From positions 56,358 to 120,357 of the forward strand of contig JAYFOV010000016.1 in the NCBI GenBank assembly GCA_034928535.1: a stretch of DNA of 64,000 bases. The letters run 5' to 3'. How positions within the stretch are numbered: position 1 is the first letter of the stretch; each line of letters starts with the position of its first letter. Of the stretch, positions 34,299 to 43,346 are shown in pieces. The notes under the pieces were generated by a model. That model worked only from the letters and a program-made list of their open reading frames with translations. It was not told the origin of the DNA and did no database searches. The DNA comes from CAXXOK01 sp001604115 (GTDB taxonomy: Bacteria > Bacillota > Clostridia > Christensenellales > Aristaeellaceae). Both the position numbers and the translations under genes were made by a program.

Positions 34299-35234
34299 TT
34301 ATGCTGAAACCTGATCCAGCTCCGCGAGCTGATCCGGCGTGAGCGTAAAGGTCATGGCCAGTGCATTATCCTGCGCCTGTTGGGGCGATTTGACCCCTGT
34401 AATGACCACGCTGCCAGGCATGGCATCCAGAATCCACCGCACTGCAACGCTTGCGACGGGCACCCCATGCGCCTTGGCGATGGGGCGCATGGCCTCCACG
34501 ATGCGCAGGTTGCGCAGCAGTTTATCGCCGTAAAAATTATCGTAAATGCTGCGGCTGCGGCGATCATCCGCCGTGAAATGCACAGTTTGATCGTACTTGC
34601 CAGTCAGGACGCCCTGCCCCAGGCTGCCCCAGGTCAGGGGCGCGGCGTGCAACGCCCCGGAGATTTGGCGCATGGCGGTTTCATCATCACGGTGGGCAAG
34701 GCTGAAATGATTCTGAAAAGTAGCGATGTGGTCAGTGTACGGCAAAAGTGCGGGCACCGAATCCGGCGTGATGTTGCTCAGCCCAATTGCACGGATGTGC
34801 CCCTGCTCCTGATGCCGAATGAGCGCCTCCATCAGGACAGGGATCGGCGTAACGCCATCCAGATAATGCACCTGATAGAGGTCAATGTGGTCGGTCTTCA
34901 GGCGTTTCAGGCTGGCGGCCAGAGACGCTTGCAGGTAGGCCGGGCTGTTATCATACCAGGTTTTTCCGTTCTCCACACGCACGCCGAATTTGGTGGCAAT
35001 CACCACACGATCCCGGTACGGGCGCAGGGTATCGCCCAACGTTTCCTCACTGCGGCCAAGGCCGTAGGTATCCGCGGTATCAAAAAAGTTGATGCCATGC
35101 TCCACGGCGTGCAGCATGGCCTGCTCCACCTCTGCGCGGGATACGTTGCCCCAGCCGTATTCCCCGGCAGGGCAGCCGCCGATGCACAGACGGCTGACCG
35201 TCAAATCAGTTTGCTTAAGTGCGATACTTTCCAT
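34299..35234 (-). CDS. Aldo/keto reductase
   Basis: 311 residues. (beta/alpha)8-barrel AKR: 'GINFFDTADTYGLGRSEETLG' carries the catalytic Asp and Tyr, 'VVIATKFGV' the catalytic Lys, 'LDHIDLYQVHY'-like 'KTDHIDLYQVHYLDG' the catalytic His, and 'AVRWILD...VVITGVKSPQQAQDN' the NADPH-binding end. The broad family reduces sugar aldehydes and ketones; the substrate is not predictable. It is not clearly part of an operon. The 210 bases upstream show no gene. Confidence 0.88.
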   Translation of the reverse strand: MESIALKQTDLTVSRLCIGGCPAGEYGWGNVSRAEVEQAMLHAVEHGINFFDTADTYGLGRSEETLGDTLRPYRDRVVIATKFGVRVENGKTWYDNSPAYLQASLAASLKRLKTDHIDLYQVHYLDGVTPIPVLMEALIRHQEQGHIRAIGLSNITPDSVPALLPYTDHIATFQNHFSLAHRDDETAMRQISGALHAAPLTWGSLGQGVLTGKYDQTVHFTADDRRSRSIYDNFYGDKLLRNLRIVEAMRPIAKAHGVPVASVAVRWILDAMPGSVVITGVKSPQQAQDNALAMTFTLTPDQLAELDQVSA

Positions 35235-35448
35235 AAATGCTCCTTTTGATGCGATGCAGTCTCAGGGACGCACCGAGGTGATAGCGGAGAAGGCGATTTG
35301 CCAGCATGGCGGCTGCGCGGGCGCCTTGCAGCAGAGGGTGTGCGGCGCGGGAAAAGCTAGGTGTGGGTCGTGCGTTTTGGAAGGAAGCCCATACTGATCC
35401 ACTTGGGTGTTCGCCGGCAGTGCTGCCGCAGCGAACTCCCGCCAACTT

Positions 35449-36813
35449 CTACGGCCGGCGCAAACCCTTGGGATAGTGATTTTTCAACAGCCCGTCATTG
35501 GCCTTGGCAAAACCCAATGCCAAACCAAGGTACGTAGCCAGCAAAAAGCCGCGTTGTTCCCCGGCGTAGGCAAGCGCCTCGCCACGCTGGAAGCACACTG
35601 CCTGCGCGGCATCCAGCGCTACTCTGGGCAGGGGCGGCATGGGTGCGGCCATCGCCAAGGCATGGTCTGGGGCAAATACCTTGCCCTTCACTTGACCCAA
35701 CGACAACCCTGCGCGCAGCACACGGATGCCATCAAGTGGCGGGAGCATCGGCGCAGCGAGCAGCGTATCCCCCAACGCGGCATTGGGAAGCGGCATGGCG
35801 CCCTGCGGTATGGATTGACAGAAATCCGTGTAGGCATCCAGCAGTGCTTTGCCGGGAGCGGCCAGCGCGCTGGCAGGGGGAAGCAACGGGCACGACATGG
35901 CCGAATCATCCGCGCCGGGCATCGTTTTACGCAACAACGCCGTAAAGTGACCTTCTCCTGAAACGGTATGCGGGTAAAGGCGAATTTGACCGTCGGGAGC
36001 CGCAAGCGAGCGGCCACCGCCGATGGGCACAGAAAACCCAACTGTTTCCAGCTCTGCGTGCGCCGCCAGCAGCGCGGCGATCACGCCTTCATTTTCCGCC
36101 TCGCTCAGGGTGCAGGTGGCATAGACGAGCCGCCCGCCAGGCTTGAGCATGCGCAAAGCGCTTTGCAGGATGCGAAGCTGCCTGGCCGCACAATGCTCCG
36201 GGGAATCTTCCCGCCATTCCAGACGGGTTTCCGGATGGCGGCGGAACATGCCCTCGCCACTGCAAGGCGCATCGACCATGATCGCGTCAAAGAGCAAAGG
36301 CCAGCGATCCGCCAGCGCGGCGGGGTCGGCGCACACCACCACGGCATGGGTCACGCCCATGCGCTCCAGATTCCGGCTCAGGATCTGCGCGCGGTTGGGC
36401 ACCGGTTCATTGCACACCAGCGTGCCGGTGGCAGCCATGGCCGCTGCCAGTTGTGTGCTTTTGCCACCGGGCGCAGCGCACAGATCCAGCACCGTTTCGC
36501 CGGGGCGCACAGCCAGCAGGGTGGCAGGCAGCATTGCGCTGGGCTCCTGGAGGTAGTAGGCGCCGGCTTCATGCAAGGGCAACGCACCGGCAGGGCTATC
36601 GCCTGCCAGGTAAACACTCCCCGCTGCCCAAGGGACGGGATCGCCGAAACCGGGGACGTACGCGGGCAACGGTAGTTCAGATAGCTTGTGCGGGTTTGCC
36701 CGCAAGCCACGCACAGGCGGCTTGTCCATGGCGGCAAAATAGGCCGCCGCATCCTCGCCCAGCTGCGCGGTGATGCGGCGCACAAAGGCCGCGGGCAACA
36801 GGGGCATGGTCAT
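35449..36813 (-). CDS. rsmF: 16S rRNA m5C methyltransferase (RsmF/RsmB-type, NOL1/NOP2/Sun)
   Basis: 454 residues. SAM-binding 'VLDLCAAPGGKSTQLAAAM', the paired catalytic cysteines in 'VDAPCSGEGMFR' and 'YATCTLSEAENE', and the N-terminal 'PVRGLRANPHK' are standard for m5C RNA methyltransferases. The C-terminal third resembles the PUA-like/RsmF C-terminal domain. Residue order and length fit the Gram-positive RsmF group, which modifies 16S rRNA near the decoding site. The start overlaps the preceding ATPase gene by 4 bases, so it is the last gene of the cdaA operon. Confidence 0.9.
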   Translation of the reverse strand: MTMPLLPAAFVRRITAQLGEDAAAYFAAMDKPPVRGLRANPHKLSELPLPAYVPGFGDPVPWAAGSVYLAGDSPAGALPLHEAGAYYLQEPSAMLPATLLAVRPGETVLDLCAAPGGKSTQLAAAMAATGTLVCNEPVPNRAQILSRNLERMGVTHAVVVCADPAALADRWPLLFDAIMVDAPCSGEGMFRRHPETRLEWREDSPEHCAARQLRILQSALRMLKPGGRLVYATCTLSEAENEGVIAALLAAHAELETVGFSVPIGGGRSLAAPDGQIRLYPHTVSGEGHFTALLRKTMPGADDSAMSCPLLPPASALAAPGKALLDAYTDFCQSIPQGAMPLPNAALGDTLLAAPMLPPLDGIRVLRAGLSLGQVKGKVFAPDHALAMAAPMPPLPRVALDAAQAVCFQRGEALAYAGEQRGFLLATYLGLALGFAKANDGLLKNHYPKGLRRP

Positions 36814-37511
36814 GCGTCGTCATCCTCCAGCCATTCCGGAAGCATGAGCGGCTCCAGCGAGAAGAAGCGGTCTTGCATCTCCGCTGGCAGCTCCTTGCGT
36901 AGCCGTTCATAGCCGACGACCATCCCCACAGGAATCCCAAGCCGCGCGCCCACCTGCGTGAGCAGCGCCTGCGCCTGAATCAGATCCCCCGCGGTGGTCT
37001 GGCGCTGCAGGTTAGCGTTGTTCACCAGCATATCCGGCGTTTGGCGTGCACGGCTGTCGATGAGCGCGAAAAGATTCATGATGTCTTCTTCTGTGCCGGA
37101 AAGCGGCCGGAAGGGATTGACTACATACAGCATGCACACCTGATCCCGCACAGGGTGGATGTAGGGGTAATAGCGGCCAAGCGCCGTAGCGCCCACGTCA
37201 TCGCCGCCGACATCCACGACCACATGATCAAAGCGCCCCGGCTCAAACACGCTCTGGATTTCAGGCGGCAAGGCGGGCACATCCACAGTGGTCAGGGCAA
37301 AGGTAGGCTTCTTGACAGTGATGCCCTCGGCTTCCAGCATGGCAGAGCGCTCGGCGCTCCGAAAATAAGGATTCACGATATCCAAATCCACCAGCGCGAC
37401 GCGGCCGCCACTTTCCTGCCGCAGCATGCGTGCCAGTGCCAACGAAATTTCGGTCTTGCCGCTGCCATAGTTGCCTACGACAATGGTGATCGGGCGGTTG
37501 CTTGGGAGCAT
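36810..37511 (-). CDS. P-loop ATPase/GTPase, MinD/ArsA-like fold
   Basis: 233 residues. ITIVVGNYGSGKTEISLALARML is a Walker A region; VALVDLDIVNPYFRSAER follows, and 'HVVVDVGGDDVGATALGRY' is a Walker B-like strand. The later 'YVVNPFRPL' and 'LVNNANLQ' segments match a SIMIBI-class (MinD/NifH-like) fold with an N-rich switch region. The role is not known. It overlaps rsmF and touches the upstream membrane-protein gene, so it is encoded in one operon with the c-di-AMP genes. Comparable proteins in Clostridia are annotated only as ATP-binding. Confidence 0.75.
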   Translation of the reverse strand: MLPSNRPITIVVGNYGSGKTEISLALARMLRQESGGRVALVDLDIVNPYFRSAERSAMLEAEGITVKKPTFALTTVDVPALPPEIQSVFEPGRFDHVVVDVGGDDVGATALGRYYPYIHPVRDQVCMLYVVNPFRPLSGTEEDIMNLFALIDSRARQTPDMLVNNANLQRQTTAGDLIQAQALLTQVGARLGIPVGMVVGYERLRKELPAEMQDRFFSLEPLMLPEWLEDDDA

Positions 37512-38716
37512 TACTCCTCCTCGCTTTCGGGTCTCTTTTTGGGATATACGGGGGCGTGAAAGGCGTTCTTCATATCCACGGTCGATTGTAGATCATGGAT
37601 GGAGCGCGGATTGCGCTCATCATCCCCGCTGATGAGGGTGCGCGCCTTTTGCGCCAGAGCGCCAATCCCCTTGGGTTTTGCGCCGGGTTGATCCCCCCGG
37701 CTGGAGACCGGATAAGGCGCAAAATCGGCATACTGATCACGTCGCTCGCTGGCTGCGAGTGAGGCGGGGTCGGGGATGCCGATATTTTGCTGGAATGTTT
37801 CCAGATCAAGCCCGGGATGCACAGGCTCGCTGGATACGGCGGGCGCTGCTTGCGGCTGTGGCGCATGGCGATGGACTGGTTCGCGTTGCGGCGCATAGGC
37901 GGGCTGCAGATCCTCCCGGGAGTGGATGGGCTCCGGTTTGGCAGCGCCAAAGGAAGGGTCGATGCCGTAGGCCAGATCACGCTCGGCAGGCAAATCCTCA
38001 TAAGGATCGCCCGGGGCAGCCCAGGGGGCAAAATCTTCGTCAAAGCGGAGCTCATCGGAAAGCGGATCCAGCTCGACCGGCGTGTGCGCAATGGGCGCAT
38101 AGGAGGCTGTGGGCGCATAACGATCATCCAATCGGTATGCGGCAGGGTTGTCACGCGGCATGTCCGGTTGCGCTGCGCCATAGGCAGGCGGATAGACAGG
38201 GTCGGGTTCCGGCGCATAGACGGGAGCGTAGCCGTTGGGAGGTATACCCACGCCGGGGTAGCGGTTTGTCCCCGGCGCGGTTTGCCGGGGGTACCGGTAT
38301 GTAGCCTCGTCCATGGGTTGCAGGGGCGCATAGCCTTGATAGGGTTCAGGCTCGTCAGCATAGGCATAGTCCTGCAGGGCGTCTTGCGCCTCATAGGGGT
38401 AAGCATCGGCCAAGGTATCCTGCTGCGGCCGTGCACGCCGTGACTGCCCGGGAGCATGCCGGGTTTGCGCGGCCATATGCCGGCGGCGTTCCCGCCTGGC
38501 GTACCACACATAGTAGGGCCGCCAACGGATGAGGTAGATCAGACGATCGACCACAAAGCCGCCGATGCAAAGCACCAGAAAGACCATGAGCCAATTTGAC
38601 TGTAAAAAGCGGAGAATGCCGCCCCGGTCACGGCCAAAGAGCGTCCACATCGCGTCAAACAAGGAGCGCAGCCAGCCCAGCAACAGCGAAAGGATCGCAT
38701 TTGCAAAACCGTTCAT
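37511..38716 (-). CDS. Membrane protein with long disordered cytoplasmic domain
   Basis: 401 residues. An N-terminal amphipathic region and one strong membrane helix (NWLMVFLVLCIGGFVVDRLIYL, residues about 41-62) are followed by a basic stretch RREEER-like (YARRERRRH). A long tail of about 300 residues follows, rich in Pro, Tyr, Ala, Asp and Gln (YAPLQP, YAPEPDP, YAPIAHTP repeats). No enzyme motif is present. The tail looks intrinsically disordered. Its place between cdaR and the ATPase suggests a scaffold or adaptor in c-di-AMP or cell-envelope control, which is inference. Confidence 0.7.
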   Translation of the reverse strand: MNGFANAILSLLLGWLRSLFDAMWTLFGRDRGGILRFLQSNWLMVFLVLCIGGFVVDRLIYLIRWRPYYVWYARRERRRHMAAQTRHAPGQSRRARPQQDTLADAYPYEAQDALQDYAYADEPEPYQGYAPLQPMDEATYRYPRQTAPGTNRYPGVGIPPNGYAPVYAPEPDPVYPPAYGAAQPDMPRDNPAAYRLDDRYAPTASYAPIAHTPVELDPLSDELRFDEDFAPWAAPGDPYEDLPAERDLAYGIDPSFGAAKPEPIHSREDLQPAYAPQREPVHRHAPQPQAAPAVSSEPVHPGLDLETFQQNIGIPDPASLAASERRDQYADFAPYPVSSRGDQPGAKPKGIGALAQKARTLISGDDERNPRSIHDLQSTVDMKNAFHAPVYPKKRPESEEE

Positions 38717-38747
38717 CCATCGGCTCCTTCCATGGTTTGCTCAGCCA

Positions 38748-40106
38748 TCAGCGAGGTTCCAGCGTAACGGATACGTTCTGCGGTGTGATGGCGTAGGTAA
38801 AGGTGTTGGCGTCCATATCCTTGATTTCCAACTGTACGGGCAGGGCATAAGTCCCTGCCGTGAGCCCTTCCGCAGATACAAATGCGCGAAGGGCGGAGGC
38901 TTTGAGTGTATCAAACTTGAGCTTGGGGCCAGTCACGCTCACCGTGACCTGTTTGGTTTCACTGTCTGCTTTCAGTGTTTCCGCTTCGCCCTGAATGGTC
39001 AAAGGCACATCGGTAAAGTTCTTGACCAAAAGGCTTGGGCCGATTTCCACCATCAGCATCACACTGTGCGCGCTCATGTAGACCAACTCGTCGGGCTTGC
39101 GGATATCCACCTCGGCGACAAAGCTCGCATCCAGGCCGGTCACATCCACCGCTTGCGCCAGGAAAAGGTAATCCAGCGCACTCAGGGCGGTTTCATCCCC
39201 GGCGGCAATGATCACATTGGGCGTGGGGGTGACGGACTTGACCTCATAGCCGCTGGCTGGTGTGCCGGTGGTGAGGGATAGTGCATTCAGCGTCATGGAT
39301 TTGGTGGGGTACAGCTGTTGCTCCACAACGATGGTGCGCAGCAGAACGCCGGCACTGCTGGACTCCACCAGGGATGCATCCAGCGGGTTGCCATCCATAT
39401 CCTCATAGCGGGGAGCAATGGCCGTGCGCACCAATCCGGCCTGTGCGGGCAGCAGGGATACATCAAAATCCACCACCACACGGGCAATGCGGGATACGAT
39501 GCCCTCCGGTCCGCTGACGGAAACGCTGGAAGGATCCAGCGACGGAGAGGAGCCATAGAAGCCTGTGGGATAGGCGCCAACCTGTTTGATGGTGACCGGC
39601 ACGCGGTAGTTGGTCACATAGCTATCCACCACGATGGGCACGCTGTCCGGCGTGACCTCCGTAACCGTGCCAAACGTGGTGGTGGAGGTGGTCGAAATTT
39701 TGAGCATTTGCTCCCCAACCTCGGTGATTTTGGAAAAATCCAGGCGGGGATTATAGTTTTGCACGGTAATGGTGTTATATTCGCGCTGGGGCACTTCCAC
39801 CCGCATGCTCACGCCCTGCGTGGCCGCTGTGGTGTCGCTGGTGACGATCATGCCGCTGCGGCGAAGCGAGTCGTTGCCCATGATGGTGATGGGCACATCG
39901 CTAAAGACGCGCTCGCGGGTCAGGGTTGGATCCTGCGTGATCAACCCAGCCCAAAGACTGATGGCCAACACAACAGCCATCAGCTTCCAGAACAGGTTAT
40001 GGGAGAGCATCTTCCACAGCTTGCGCGGCAGGCGTTTCAGTTCCCGAAGGATGGGCTTTTCCTGCTTTGGCGCTTTGTTTTCGTTCTGTTCCGGCGCGGT
40101 GTTCAT
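38748..40106 (-). CDS. cdaR: CdaA regulatory protein CdaR (YbbR domains)
   Basis: 452 residues. An N-terminal cytoplasmic basic stretch and a membrane helix (NLFWKLMAVVLAISLWAGLI) are followed by extracytoplasmic YbbR-type repeats ('RERVFSDVPITIMGNDS', 'VDSYVTNYRVPVTIKQVG', 'LDASFVAEVDIRKP', 'NFTDVPLTIQGEA'). YbbR/CdaR modulates the diadenylate cyclase CdaA. It overlaps cdaA by 4 bases. The usual third gene, glmM, is not here; the operon instead continues with a disordered membrane protein. Confidence 0.9.
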   Translation of the reverse strand: MNTAPEQNENKAPKQEKPILRELKRLPRKLWKMLSHNLFWKLMAVVLAISLWAGLITQDPTLTRERVFSDVPITIMGNDSLRRSGMIVTSDTTAATQGVSMRVEVPQREYNTITVQNYNPRLDFSKITEVGEQMLKISTTSTTTFGTVTEVTPDSVPIVVDSYVTNYRVPVTIKQVGAYPTGFYGSSPSLDPSSVSVSGPEGIVSRIARVVVDFDVSLLPAQAGLVRTAIAPRYEDMDGNPLDASLVESSSAGVLLRTIVVEQQLYPTKSMTLNALSLTTGTPASGYEVKSVTPTPNVIIAAGDETALSALDYLFLAQAVDVTGLDASFVAEVDIRKPDELVYMSAHSVMLMVEIGPSLLVKNFTDVPLTIQGEAETLKADSETKQVTVSVTGPKLKFDTLKASALRAFVSAEGLTAGTYALPVQLEIKDMDANTFTYAITPQNVSVTLEPR

Positions 40107-40960
40107 TCTGCCCCTCCTTTACGCCACCTGGTACGCTCCAGCAGCGTAGTCCAGAGACTGTTTTCCTTTTGGCGGTACATGGAAAAGAGCACCTGCTCCA
40201 GCCCGGTGCGGTCCAAATGGCGCGTCAGCCGCCCGCCCTTGGCCATGGAGATGATGCCGGTTTCTTCACTCACGATCAGGGTAACGGCATCGGTGGTTTC
40301 CGTAACGCCCAGCGCTGCGCGGTGGCGTGTGCCCAATTCCCGGCTGATGCTCTTGCCCTCGCTCAAGGTCAGAAAACAAGCGGCAGCCATGATCTTATTG
40401 GCACGAATGACCACTGCGCCGTCGTGCAGCGGGGTGTTCGGCTCAAATATATTCTCCAGCAGCGCGCCGCTGATGGCGCTGTCCAGCCGGGTGCCTGTCT
40501 CGATTACATCCTTGAGGCCGATGCGCTGCTCAAAGACGATCAGCGCACCCACACGCCTGCGGCTTAGGGAAATCAGGCAACTGGTAATTTCTTTGACGAT
40601 GTGCTCGCTTTCCTCCTGATCGCTCATGTGGGAGGTATCGCGTATCGCGCCCCGACCGATCTGCTCCAGCGCCTTGCGAAGCTCCGGCTGGAACAGGATG
40701 ACCAATACAACCGCGCCGTTGTTGACGATGTTGAGTAAAATCCAGTTGAGCGCCGTGAGCCCGAGCAGGTCACTGACCCAGCTGGCCAGCACCAATGTGA
40801 CCAGGCCCTTGAGCACTGCGCTTGCGCGGGTCTCCCGTGTGAGCATCAGCAGTTGGTACAGTAAAAAGGCTACGATCAGGATATCCACAATATCGGTAAT
40901 GCTGGGGCGGTTAAACACATTCCACATTACATTTTTGATCTGCATCCACAGCGTTTGCAT
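40103..40960 (-). CDS. cdaA: Diadenylate cyclase CdaA
   Basis: 285 residues. Three N-terminal membrane helices (ITDIVDILIVAFLLYQLLML, LKGLVTLVLASWVSDLL, ALNWILLNIVNNGAVVLVILF) precede the DAC domain. That domain has 'RRVGALIVFEQRIGL', the DGA motif in NTPLHDGAVVI and the RHR motif in LGTRHRAALGVTE. It makes cyclic di-AMP from two ATP, a second messenger for potassium, osmotic and wall homeostasis. The start at 40960 was chosen because upstream residues have no family similarity. Confidence 0.95.
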   Translation of the reverse strand: MQTLWMQIKNVMWNVFNRPSITDIVDILIVAFLLYQLLMLTRETRASAVLKGLVTLVLASWVSDLLGLTALNWILLNIVNNGAVVLVILFQPELRKALEQIGRGAIRDTSHMSDQEESEHIVKEITSCLISLSRRRVGALIVFEQRIGLKDVIETGTRLDSAISGALLENIFEPNTPLHDGAVVIRANKIMAAACFLTLSEGKSISRELGTRHRAALGVTETTDAVTLIVSEETGIISMAKGGRLTRHLDRTGLEQVLFSMYRQKENSLWTTLLERTRWRKGGAE

Positions 40961-41006
40961 GTGTTCTAGCCCCACTTTCCGTTGCTTTGGATCGCCTGCC
41001 ATTTTG

Positions 41007-41035
41007 ATTATACTACAATCAAATGTATTGAGGAA
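41007..41035 (-). promoter_or_regulatory. Promoter of the cdaA operon
   Basis: Minus strand: -10 TATAAT (41007-41012), 17-base spacer, weaker -35 TTCCTC (41030-41035). Confidence 0.5.
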
Positions 41036-41115
41036 CCCCGGAAGGGAAATTTCACGGTTTCGCCATGGTTTGCGGCCCGTTGGGCAACGCTTTGCGCCAT
41101 GAGGGGAAAGGGTTC

Positions 41116-41144
41116 TTGGCATTGCTGCGGGCACATGGTATAAT
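41116..41144 (+). promoter_or_regulatory. Promoter of the radC operon
   Basis: -35 TTGGCA (41116-41121), 17-base spacer, -10 TATAAT (41139-41144). Confidence 0.75.
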
Positions 41145-41179
41145 CGGGTTTGGAACGGCTTGGCAAAGGCGGTGTGGGG

Positions 41180-41959
41180 ATGGAGCACAGCGGGCACAGA
41201 CAGCGGATGCGCGAGCGCTATACCAAGCAGGGGCTGGATGGTTTTGCCCAGCATGAGGCGCTGGAGCTGATGCTCTTTTATGCCATTCCCCAAAAGAATG
41301 TGAATCCGTTGGCGCATGCGCTCATAGACCGGTTTGGGTCGCTGCACGGTGTGCTGAACGCCACACCCAGACAACTGATGCAAGTAGATGGCATTGGCGA
41401 GTATGCGGCCACGTTTTTGAGCCTGTTTGCCAGCGTGCCAAAACTGGCTGAGGCGACCCGCACCAGCAAGCATGTGCAGCTGAACAAGCGCCAGGTGGCC
41501 GTGAACTATTGCGCGCGCCTGCTGCGCGGCGAAAAGCGGGAACTCTTTTACGCCATTTGCCTGAACGGGCAGATGGAGACCATCGGGGATGTGCTCATCG
41601 CCCGGGGATCGCTCAGCGATGTGCCTGCCTACCCGCGTGTGGTGCTGGACGCGGTGCTAACCCACAATGCGCACGGTGTGATCCTTTGCCACAACCATCC
41701 CGGGGGCACTTTTGTGCCTTCTCAGGCCGATTTGGATGCTACCGCAACGCTTTTGCACCTGCTCTCGGAGGTCGAAGTCACGTTGGTGGATCACATGATC
41801 ATCAGCGATAGCGGCGCACTCAGCATGGTGCGCAACCACTTCATCAACCAGCAACGCACGCAGGGCGGCATGGTGGCGCATGTCGCCAACGCGCCCGGGG
41901 AAGTAAGCCCGAACAGCGAGCTGGTCATTGACCAGCCAACCAATAGGGAGGAACCATGA
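41180..41959 (+). CDS. radC: RadC family JAB/MPN-domain protein
   Basis: 259 residues. The N-terminal helix-hairpin-helix part contains 'NATPRQLMQVDGIGEYAATFLSLFASV', and the C-terminal JAMM motif is 'HNHPGGTFVPSQADLDAT', preceded by the 'ILCHNHP' strand. The precise activity of RadC proteins is unresolved; they are JAB1/MPN metalloprotease-like and were linked historically to DNA repair. The ATG at 41180 is favoured because it yields the conserved N-terminus GHRQRMRERY. It overlaps the downstream gene by 4 bases. Confidence 0.92.
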   Translation: MEHSGHRQRMRERYTKQGLDGFAQHEALELMLFYAIPQKNVNPLAHALIDRFGSLHGVLNATPRQLMQVDGIGEYAATFLSLFASVPKLAEATRTSKHVQLNKRQVAVNYCARLLRGEKRELFYAICLNGQMETIGDVLIARGSLSDVPAYPRVVLDAVLTHNAHGVILCHNHPGGTFVPSQADLDATATLLHLLSEVEVTLVDHMIISDSGALSMVRNHFINQQRTQGGMVAHVANAPGEVSPNSELVIDQPTNREEP

Positions 41960-42603
41960 CAAAAGATGAACGCAAGCAACACTCTCCCCCAAAAAAGCGC
42001 TCCTTTGGCGCAAAGGTGCTCCGCGTGATGGCGCTGCTACTGGCGCTGGGCGTGCTGGTCTATGGCGGGCTGGTGGCCTATGTATGTTACCGGGAGGCAA
42101 ACGTGCCCGCCCCGGGGGATTATGATGCCATTATCGTGCTGGGCGCGCAGGTCAAGGAGGACGGGGAACCCTCCGTGCAGCTCCGCTGGCGGCTGGATAA
42201 AGCACTGGAGATGTACCGCGCCGATCCCAGCGTGATTGTGGTATGCGGCGCTCAGGGCACCAACGAGCCGCGCCCCGAAGCCGATGTGATGCGGGATTTG
42301 CTGATTGCCGACGGTGTCCCGGCGGAGATGATCCATACTGATGCCCATAGCATGGATACCCGCCAGAACATGGAAAATGCCAAGGCGATCCTGGATGCGC
42401 TTGGCCTTGCGAAACCGCTGATTGTGACCAGTGATTATCACCTGCCGCGCGCCATGGAAATTGCGGCGGATGCGGGCTTTCACCCGCAGGGTGCCGGCAG
42501 CCTGTGCAAGCCGGAATTTGAGTTCTGGGCACAGAACCATGGCCGGGAAGCGCTGGCTTGGGTCAAGTATTGGCTGATTAAATATGTTGGGTTGGATTTG
42601 TGA
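41956..42603 (+). CDS. DUF218 (YdcF/SanA-like) membrane-anchored protein
   Basis: 215 residues. A single N-terminal membrane helix (VMALLLALGVLVYGGLVAYVCY) is followed by the DUF218 domain: YDAIIVLGAQVKEDGEPSVQLRWRLDKALEMY, VCGAQG, 'EADVMRDLLIADGVP', 'MDTRQNMENAK' and 'LIVTSDYHLPRAM'. The conserved Ala-Asn-Asp-His pattern suggests an envelope enzyme. SanA was linked to vancomycin exclusion; the biochemical reaction is unknown. It is translationally coupled with radC and rsmG through overlaps. Confidence 0.85.
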   Translation: MTKDERKQHSPPKKRSFGAKVLRVMALLLALGVLVYGGLVAYVCYREANVPAPGDYDAIIVLGAQVKEDGEPSVQLRWRLDKALEMYRADPSVIVVCGAQGTNEPRPEADVMRDLLIADGVPAEMIHTDAHSMDTRQNMENAKAILDALGLAKPLIVTSDYHLPRAMEIAADAGFHPQGAGSLCKPEFEFWAQNHGREALAWVKYWLIKYVGLDL

Positions 42604-43346
42604 TGACGCAGGACATGCAGGCCACCTTTGCGCGGAGAATCGCGCTGCTGGGCGCGGATGTGGATGCACAAACCGCACCCAGACTCGCCCAGTACCATGC
42701 GTTGCTGTGCGATTGGAACACGCGCATGAACCTGACTGGCGATACATCGCTGGATACTTCGCTGAGCCGCCTGTACATGGATAGCCTGGCGCCGCTTGTG
42801 CAGGGGTCCCTTTTCCCACGCGGCAGCAGTTTGGTGGATGTGGGCAGCGGCGCCGGGTTTCCGGGCTTGCCCCTGGCCATTGCCAGGCCGGATTTGAATG
42901 TGCTTCTGGTGGATTCCCTGGGCAAGCGCGTTGCGTTTTTGCGTGCCGTGATCGACAGCCTTGGGCTGACCAACGTGGAGGCTGTGCATGCGCGTGCGGA
43001 GGATGCCGCATGGCATGAGGACTACCGTGAGTGTTTTGATGTGGCGGTAGCCCGCGCCGTGGCTACGGCCCCGGTGCTTCTGGAATACTTGCTGCCTTTT
43101 GTGCGGGTTGGCGGGCATGCGTTGTGCTACAAAGGGCCTGCGGCGGACGAAGAACTTGATGCAGGTACGCGCGCAGCCTACCTACTGGGGGGCGGCACCC
43201 TTCAGGTGATCCCTGTCACTGTGCCGGAAGAGCCGGATTGGCAGCATTGTGTGCTGGTGTGTAAAAAACAGCGGAAAACATCGGCCTATTTCCCGCGAAA
43301 ATCGGGCTTGCCGGCCAAAGAGCCGCTGGGGGAAGAACGGCTCTGA
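42603..43346 (+). CDS. rsmG: 16S rRNA (guanine-N7)-methyltransferase RsmG
   Basis: 247 residues. It methylates G527 of 16S rRNA (E. coli numbering) using SAM. Motifs: 'LLCDWNTRMNLTGDTS' at the N-terminus, 'LVDVGSGAGFPGLPLAIARPDLNVLLVDSLGKRVAFL' for SAM binding, and 'FDVAVARAVATAPVLLEYLLPFVRVGG'. The ATG at 42603 begins one base before the stop of the DUF218 gene is complete, so the reading frames are coupled. It is not in its usual place beside mnmG or parA. A terminator hairpin follows about 100 bases on. Confidence 0.95.
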   Translation: MTQDMQATFARRIALLGADVDAQTAPRLAQYHALLCDWNTRMNLTGDTSLDTSLSRLYMDSLAPLVQGSLFPRGSSLVDVGSGAGFPGLPLAIARPDLNVLLVDSLGKRVAFLRAVIDSLGLTNVEAVHARAEDAAWHEDYRECFDVAVARAVATAPVLLEYLLPFVRVGGHALCYKGPAADEELDAGTRAAYLLGGGTLQVIPVTVPEEPDWQHCVLVCKKQRKTSAYFPRKSGLPAKEPLGEERL

